Assembly: GCA_020631735.1 (NCBI GenBank) | Contig: CM036221.1 | Coordinates: 14,613,381 to 14,677,380 of the forward strand | Source: Saccharum officinarum | Lineage: Eukaryota; Streptophyta; Magnoliopsida; Poales; Poaceae | DNA: 64,000 nt | Reading direction: 5' to 3' | In this document: positions 57,722 to 64,000 of the stretch, piece after piece | Numbering within the stretch: position 1 is the stretch's first letter | How the letters are laid out: each line of letters begins with the position of its first letter | The notes under the pieces: generated by a model | The model's input: only the letters and a program-made list of their open reading frames with translations | Told to the model about the DNA's origin: nothing | The model's database searches: none | Position numbers and translations under genes: made by a program

Positions 57722-60673
57722 ATGAAGGTGTCGGTGCCGGCCGCGGTGCTGGCGGCGGCGGCGCTGCTGCTGCTGGCGCCGGCGGAGGCCTCCCACCACC
57801 TCAAGCTCGGGTACTACAAGGAGACCTGCCCCGGCGTGGAGAAGATCGTCAAGTACCACGTCGCCAAGGCCATCAAGGCCAACCGCGGCGCCGGCGCCGC
57901 GCTCGTCCGCCTCATCTTCCACGACTGCTTCGTCAGGGTATGCCATCGATCTTAATTCCACGACTGCTTCCAATCTAATTTACTCCTCATACCAAGCACG
58001 ACTGTTTTATTTTGCTCCATGTCGAGTGTTTTGTTTTGCTGCTGGCCTAGCTACTCAGTACGTGTTTCAGTATTTTTGCTGGCTCGCGCGCTAAATTTTA
58101 TTATTATAAATCCTCGTGAATGTACAGTGATGAGCTGCCAGATACGTAAGTAGATAACGCAAACTCGATCGGCCTGATGTCAGTGACTATATGTGTGCAC
58201 CTGCTGTGCTGCTCACTAGCTTTCTCATCCCTACAAATTAATAAAGGCACACACCTCATTTCATATTTAATTTAAGCTTTCCACATGCTCTAGAAAATGA
58301 CCGCGCTCGTGATGCTGATGCTTGCCTGTGCCTCCATAATCCTCATGCTTTTTACTAGGTCCAAAGACTGTTTTTTTTCCTGGATTCAAGCGTGTATACC
58401 ACTCCAACGCGACCCGTACGGTGATTAATTACCAAAACTGTCAACACCTAATTCATAACCGTTACTTGTCTGGAAAGCAGAGCATGCATGATACATACTC
58501 CTTAACAACACACTCCTCCATCTCTGTACTTTTAATTGTGACGATAACCACCACGCGCACCTTCTCAAAGCTCCAACAAGCAGCTTGTAGCTTAGCTTCA
58601 GCAGACAGACTAGCCATCAGCCTATCATTAGCAGGCAGTCCAATCCTCGCCACTGCAGCATCATTGCTCCACGGCTGTCCTGCTTTTGAATAGTCTGGGA
58701 GACTGACGACTGAGATGAGATGCCCGCACTCTGCTCCCAGTTTCGTGCGCAGCTTGTCCACGCCAATTCATGCATGCATTATGATTATGGCGCGAAAAGA
58801 AAAGAAAAACCTTTACGGAGTACCTCTTCTTCTTCTCCTCCTTCTCTTAGCCGTCTAGCTGGAAAGCAGAAAGAGATGCATGGAAGAAATCGCTCGGTCA
58901 GGATTCAGGAAAGGACCAGGAACAGGAATGTGATACTTTCCTTAAGCTTGGAGTACTTACTAGCTTACACATATCCAATGGACATATGCCAAGGCCTCCT
59001 TTTAGGTAGGGCCGCCCATATACACAGTACTACATGCGTGTCCCTGTCCTTGCTGATTGCAGCTTCCATGTGTCCCTGATTGCTAAATGGTAACTAACAT
59101 ATGCAACCACCAGGCATCTATTTCTTGACTCTTTCTCTAGTACACAATAATCAGCCACATTGCTATCATTATTATATATCTTTATTTATCCTGATGGAAA
59201 GAATTAGCCTCGCTTTTGCTTTTTCGAAAATGTGACTAGAGACATGCATGTAGCAGGCTTTGATTTTTCTTCACCCATTTGCAAGACAGCCGCCCATGCA
59301 TGTGGCATAGAACGAATGGATGGGATGCGGATAGATGGAGATGCTTTAGCTTTTGTTTATGGGATGCAGAACCGGAGTTGGAAAGAGCTACAAGGAAGAG
59401 AAATTAAGATGCATGACCGCGACTACTACCATTAGTCACACATAATCATCCTCCACGCCATCTCAATTAATCATTGGCTCCACTAGTCCCATAAAAAAAT
59501 GAGTACTCATAAGAAACCTCCAAAGGCTCCAGCTAACAATGCAATGCAATGCTTTTCAGCTTTTGCTATTATTATATAGGAAAGAAAAAGGCATCCATTT
59601 GTAAACCTATATAGTCCGTGCATGAATGCACGTACTCTACGTTTCGCCTTGAGTATCCGGCTGTGCACACAGGTTGTTACACATTACTAGTAGCTCCTAG
59701 TAGTACTTAGTGCTAGCTAGCTAGTAGTTGAGCCATTTAATTGCATTGCATCAGTACGTAAGTAGGAACGTACGTGTTGATGACATATATGCATCGTTCT
59801 CATCGATGTATTCTTATAATTAGCTAAATAAATTGATTAATCAACTGAAATAATGTGCAGGGTTGCGACGGGTCAGTGCTGCTAGACCCGACGCCGGCGA
59901 ACCCAAAGACGGAGAAGACGGCGCCGATCAACATCGGTCTGGCAGCCTTCGACGTGATCGACGACATCAAGGCGGCGCTAGAGAAGCACTGCCCCGGCAC
60001 CGTCTCCTGCGCGGACATCGTGGTGTACGCCGCCCGCGACGCGTCGAGTATCCTGAGCAACGGGCACGTGCACTTCGCGGCGCCGGCCGGCCGCCTCGAC
60101 GGCGTGGTGTCCCGCGCCGCCGACGCGCAGCGCGACCTCCCGGACTCCACCTTCACCATCGCGGAGCTGATCCGCAACTTCCGGCGGAAGAACTTCACGG
60201 TGGAGGAGCTGGTGATCCTGTCGGGCGCGCACGCCGTCGGCGTCGGCCACTGCTCGTCCTTCCGCGCGCGGCTGTCCTCCCCGCCGGCGCAGATCGTGCC
60301 GGCGTACCGGAACCTGCTGTCGGCGAAGTGCGCGGCCGGTCCGGACCCCGTGGTGCCCAACAACGTCCGCGACGAGGACCCCCGTGTCGTGGCGGCGTCG
60401 TTCCCGTCGTTCCTCAAGAAGCTGCGCAAGGCGAAGGATTTCTTGGACAACAGCTACTACCACAACAACCTGGCGCGGATCGTCACGTTCAACTCCGACT
60501 GGCAGCTGCTCACGGAGAAGGAGGCGCTCGGGCATGTGAAGGAGTACGCTGAGAATGGCACGCTGTGGGATGAGGATTTCTCTGACGCGCTCGTCAAGCT
60601 CAGCAAGCTGCCCATGCCGCCGCACAGCAAGGGGGAGATCAGGAAGACATGCCGCTGGGTCAACCACCACTGA
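57722..60673 (+). CDS. Class III (secretory plant) peroxidase, 2 exons, 342 aa
   Basis: A haem peroxidase (EC 1.11.1.7) of the apoplast or vacuole, using H2O2 on phenolic substrates in wall cross-linking and defence. Exons are 57722-57937 and 59861-60673 (stop TGA), joined in phase 0 across a GT..AG intron of 1923 bp. Residues 1-23 form a signal peptide (hydrophobic AAVLAAAALLLLAPAEA). The distal haem site is R63, F66, H67 in LVRLIFHDCF, with D68 and the C69-C74 disulfide (CFVRGC). C36 and C116 match the first conserved cysteine pair, and C122 (TVSCADI) is also present. The proximal haem ligand is H196 in LSGAHAVGVGHC. NFT at 183-185 is a glycosylation site. The length is normal. Most family members have up to three introns; only the conserved first one is kept here. 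Which physiological substrate it uses cannot be told. Confidence 0.95.
57938..59860 (+). other. Intron of the peroxidase gene
   Basis: Starts GTATGC and ends TGTGCAG. It is long (1.9 kb) and AT-rich compared with the GC-rich exons. No TE with clear ends or nested gene was recognised in it; small frames at 58421-58761 and 58720-59079 are not convincing. Confidence 0.8.
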
Positions 60674-61235
60674 TGAACCTGATCCATCTATCCATTATAC
60701 CGTGTCTCCTGCGTGCACCGGAAATTGTGATTACTTACTAGTAGTATACAAGATGGATCATCATCATGTCGATCGGTTCATTTGATTCTTCTTCTTGTTC
60801 GTTTTATTGTTGTATGTTTGTTTGATTATTTATTCCCTGCTATTCATGTGTTTTTCATCATTTCTGAATTTTACACACATAATATGCATGTTTTTCATCG
60901 GGTAGGGTGTTGGGATCGATGTGGTTGATCTGTTGTTGTATCTCTTGTTCTTTCTTGTCCGGAGTCTGGACAAACTAATAAAACAAAGTAAAGGTGGATG
61001 ACATTTGATGATATGCATGTTCCTTGGCGTGCATGAGTAAAGGATGGAATGGTGGTCGTCACCCTAGAACGAGGAGTGACAATGTGATCTGATCCAGTTA
61101 GTTCATTTGGCTTGATTGCATTGGGAACAATCAATCAATCCTACTGTACACATAATCGTCTAGGACCATACATATGCATGCCATGATGTTGGGTGGATGG
61201 AATATATTTGGGGTCTGGGGTCTGGGCACTGCAGA
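60674..61235. other. Peroxidase 3' UTR and downstream intergenic sequence
   Basis: AT-rich. AATAAA-like AATAAAAC at 60978 could serve as a polyadenylation signal, though it is about 300 bp downstream. No gene. Confidence 0.5.
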
Positions 61236-62045
61236 TCCTTTTTTTTTTTTTTTTTTTGCGACGAAAGAAGAATTATATTATATGATAGCTGGGTACATCA
61301 ACACATTATAAGCACTCTGGATTACAAAATAGTACCCACGCTGTGAAAAGCACAACTCAAAACCTAACCTGTTAAATGCTTTGCAGTATGGATGACCGCA
61401 CAGGCAAACACTCGGCAAATGGCCTGAGAACAAATGCCCAACGAACAACGGCCAACATTCCTGTAGGCGGAATTGAGGAACTTCTTCTTTCTGGTGTCTT
61501 CCTTCTTCTTCTTTCTGCCACCGAAGAGTGAGGAAGACTGATCTGAAAATTATTCTCCCTAGTCCTTCATCGTGGCCAGATCTAACCACAACAAAACGGA
61601 GAAAAGACCGGAGAAAATTATTCCATGACGGCGACATCATCTCCGCCTTGATGCCGTCGTCCGGAAACCAAAGTCTCCATGTCGTCATGTCGATGAAGAT
61701 GCTGACGCTGCTGTCGTCGCCCTCATCTTCAACGGAGCCGCCATGGAGAAGACGATTCCACCCTTCTCCTTCACCGTCAACAGAGATGAGGAGAAGGAGG
61801 AGATAAAACTCCAGTACCAAGTAATTTGGCATGGAGAGACGCTAACCCTAATGACTCGATTTACTGGGAAAAACTTATTAAAAACAATGGATCCCCACTC
61901 CCTTCAGCCCCCGGCGAAATGCCGGAGGAGAAGGGAGGGGGACCAGCGGTGGTGGACGACGGGGGCGGCGGCTGCTGCGGCGGCGGCGGCGCTAGGGCTC
62001 TTCAGCGACCTGAAGTATCCGTCGCGGACAGTTTTATGTAAAGCG
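61236..62045 (-). mobile_element. Putative poly(A)-tailed retroposon on the minus strand
   Basis: Begins on the plus strand with an uninterrupted T-run of about 19 (61239-61257) followed by GCGACGAAAG, that is, TCGTCGC-poly(A) at its 3' end on the minus strand. A minus-strand frame 61832-61278 (184 codons) has no recognised domain; it contains a DDSSVSIFIDMTTWRLWFP segment. The GC-rich upstream part (61900-62040) could be its 5' leader. No target duplication was found. Could be a LINE-derived element or a processed gene copy. Confidence 0.4.
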
Positions 62046-62522
62046 ATGCGCACGCTTTGAAAGAAATCCATGATAGATGGCAGTAGAATAGTATGCATGG
62101 GCCACACATGCATGCTAGCTCTACTACTATATGCTACAGCTGCTACTCCACTACTCTACTCCGTAGCTATCTAGAGCTGCAGATACTTTGGGTGTATGCA
62201 CAGCACAACCACGACCACACAACCAGTCGTCTATCTACTATTTGTAGGATAAAGGTGACCAAAGCGCATGGTGAGCAAAGAATGAAGGTCGTCAGTCGTC
62301 AGGCAGCATCATCAGCGAGCGTCTGAACATGCATGGAGAGGATCCATATCATAGCATAGCATACATGACGCAGGTGGTGGCCGGCCGGGAGCAGAGCAGC
62401 TACCTGCAGCCTGCAGATTCATCATCCAACTGACTGACTGCAAGCAGCACCTCCACTCAACTGAAAACTGAATACCATGCAATGCAGGTACAGGCTACAT
62501 TACTACATACATCCACTGCCTC

Positions 62523-62565
62523 CCAGCTCCACAGTTTTTTTTTTGATCGGGCCAGCTCCACAGTT
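62523..62565 (-). mobile_element. Micro-retroposon 6: 15-bp oligo(T) insert with 14-bp direct repeats
   Basis: CCAGCTCCACAGTT at 62523-62536 and 62552-62565 brackets TTTTTTTTGATCGGG. T-run adjacent to the left copy. Confidence 0.6.
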
Positions 62566-62680
62566 GGGCACTGCTGAATCATTTTCCATGCCGTCATCAG
62601 TAGGACGTAGGAGTTTTCCCTGAATGCATGATCTCTCAACTCAGATGACAGCCCCATTGAGTTTTTCATGCAGCACGCCC

Positions 62681-62731
62681 CACGCCAGCAAACGACTTTT
62701 TTTTTTTTGAGCAACACGCCAGCAAACGACT
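62681..62731 (-). mobile_element. Micro-retroposon 7: 17-bp oligo(T) insert with 17-bp direct repeats
   Basis: CACGCCAGCAAACGACT at 62681-62697 and 62715-62731 brackets TTTTTTTTTTTGAGCAA. Perfect repeats, only about 115 bp from micro-retroposon 6. Confidence 0.65.
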
Positions 62732-63029
62732 GTCAAGGCAATATATCATCAACATTTGGTTTCACCCACGGCGCTTGCCACTTTGACACCAGGCCCAATA
62801 GCTACCATTCTGTCCAGCCCATTTTGTAGATCATGGCCCATTTAATCTGCAGTATAATGGCCCAAACAATCTGAGCAATGTAGTACGTTTTTGTACGTGG
62901 GCCGGGACGGTGACGCGGCGGTGCTTCTGGGCGGTGGAGAGGTTCCTGGCGCACATAGTAGAGCCTAAGAAATTGTCCGTATTTTGGGGTAAAATTGTAG
63001 ACAGGTCTAAAGAAGTGGTTTTTTTTTGC

Positions 63030-63077
63030 GAAAACTGAAGATGTGGACCTTCAAAAAAAAGAAAACTGAAGATGTGG
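63030..63077 (+). mobile_element. Micro-retroposon 8: 14-bp oligo(A) insert with 17-bp direct repeats
   Basis: GAAAACTGAAGATGTGG at 63030-63046 and 63061-63077 brackets ACCTTCAAAAAAAA. The A-run abuts the right copy, the plus orientation of the same structure. Confidence 0.65.
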
Positions 63078-63389
63078 TCTGCCTAAGTTCTCATACATGT
63101 TACTGTTTTCATCTAGATTCGTGACTACATGGCTAGCTAAAGGCTGTGACATTGTTCTGAGAGTGGACATTCAAGGAGCAGCAACTTTAAGACAGATACT
63201 TGGTGAATCTGCAGTTTTCACATTTTTAGTTGCTGTCACAAGATAAGTGCCATTGGTTATGCTGATAGATCTTTTTCTCGAATTTAATATATTGCAATTA
63301 CTTATAATGTTCCCTCCACAGATCATACACCGCCATCTGATCTTGTTTCAGACTTAAGCTACACAGCACATTATTTATAACTAAACCAG
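63078..63389. other. Intergenic, no gene seen
   Basis: AT-rich sequence without frames or repeat structure that I can support. Confidence 0.5.
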
Positions 63390-63391
63390 TA

Positions 63392-63757
63392 CTCCCTCCG
63401 TCCCACCTTTATTTGCACGTCTAGCAACTTGCACGCAAACCCAGGTGTGGATGAAATTACGAAAATGCCCTTGGAGTATTGTTCATGCGCATGCACAGGT
63501 GCTGACTGCGTGCGTGGACGAGAAGCATCTCAAGAACCTCCGGAGCCATCTAGTAGATACTGTATATTTTTTTTTGGCCTTTTTCCTTCGACAGCCTGTT
63601 TCTGTTTTTAATTAATTTTTGGCCTTTGTCCAAACGCGGTTCGTACGACTAGCAGGTACACTGTGCTCCGCCACTGTCGCTGTAGGTGAAAGCGTTCACT
63701 TATTTGTGAGAAAAATTTTGAATGCCAAACGTACAAATAAAGGTGGGACGGAGGGAG
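63392..63757. mobile_element. Stowaway MITE (Tc1/mariner type), 366 bp
   Basis: Near-perfect inverted ends: CTCCCTCCGTCCCACCTTTA then TTTG on the left and the exact mirror on the right (63733-63757). TA duplication at 63390-63391 and 63758-63759. The small frame inside (63429-63611) is not a gene. Confidence 0.9.
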
Positions 63758-63759
63758 TA

Positions 63760-64000
63760 TAGAGTTCATTTTTAGCGCTACTGCAAACTACGTTTCACCG
63801 CTTATTGATGTACACCACGAATCATTCTTTCTCCACCACACATATATGTATCTTTTTAAAATCCTATTCTTACTAAAACTAAGCACAGCTCTATTTGCAT
63901 GAACAAATAGATGAAGCACATCCTCCATGAACAATAGCCCTTCTGATCAGAAGACAGGCTACAAACAAAACAACAGATGCAATGAAAACCCCACAAACTC
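63760..64000. other. Window end, no gene seen
   Basis: AT-rich; no recognisable feature. Confidence 0.5.

Larger units (their letters stand above)
62046..63029. other. Intergenic with two micro-retroposons, no gene seen
   Basis: GGCCCA/TGGGCC motifs cluster at 62790-62910. A short GC-rich open stretch follows at 62905-62975, but no domain or start is visible. Confidence 0.45.

Noticed and set aside
59863..60670. 229- and 230-codon frames overlapping peroxidase exon 2
   Set aside because: Shadows of the peroxidase coding frame; only the chosen frame has haem-site motifs and joins exon 1 in phase.
1..64000. tRNA, rRNA, CRISPR, operon or phage-type features
   Set aside because: No cloverleaf with intact A and B boxes outside SINE sequence, no rRNA-like sequence and no spaced identical repeats. 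Introns and TE content show a plant nuclear genome.

Overview
This is a nuclear segment of a grass genome (Poaceae). The repeat content points to a panicoid of the sorghum/sugarcane/maize tribe: a Sirevirus-like Ty1/copia element, a giant-LTR element, Tourist and Stowaway MITEs, Au-type SINE sequence, Helitrons, hAT and MULE elements. Genes are spliced (GT..AG introns), have GC-rich first exons, and occupy about 10 kb of the 64 kb. The species cannot be fixed from the sequence alone.

Left third (1-22617): two nested LTR retrotransposons. The outer one is a minus-strand Sirevirus-type Ty1/copia element whose gag-pol (128-5392) carries several stop codons and a frameshift. Its 5' LTR (5453-6382 plus 21582-22617) is split by a younger insertion (6383-21576). 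That insertion is a minus-strand element with LTRs of about 5.23 kb, a 4.7-kb internal region without coding capacity, a tRNA-iMet primer-binding site, a polypurine tract and a perfect 5-bp target duplication (GCTAT). It is a large non-autonomous (LARD-type) element.

Middle (22618-34594): gene-poor mosaic. It holds a truncated SINE, a Tourist MITE, a 337-bp Helitron, a CACTA-like remnant, a LINE-like 3' end with coding remnants, nested MITEs, and a double nest: a Pack-MULE-type element (31615-34330, 9-bp target duplication) inside a hAT element (31305-34586, 8-bp target duplication). The MULE carries a FAR1/FHY3-type remnant and, in opposite orientation, a pentatricopeptide-repeat fragment.

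Genic part: a PP2C phosphatase (35606-37817, +, 4 exons) and, tail-to-tail with it, an RPAP2/RTR1 homologue (39492-43977, -, 6 exons), whose first intron contains a 682-bp hAT insertion. Much further right is a secreted class III peroxidase (57722-60673, +, 2 exons). The three intact genes work in unrelated processes (signalling dephosphorylation, RNA polymerase II CTD/assembly, apoplastic redox chemistry); nothing suggests a cluster.

The gap between RPAP2 and peroxidase and the right end hold more small elements: an Au-type SINE with a 15-bp target duplication, hAT, Tourist, a mariner/Stowaway-type element with a GC-rich cargo, a Helitron 3' end and a Stowaway MITE. The most unusual signal is a recurrent one: at least seven insertions of only 13-17 bp, each an oligo(A)/(T) run plus a few bases, bounded by perfect 13-17-bp direct repeats. 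They look like extreme 5'-truncated products of target-primed reverse transcription.
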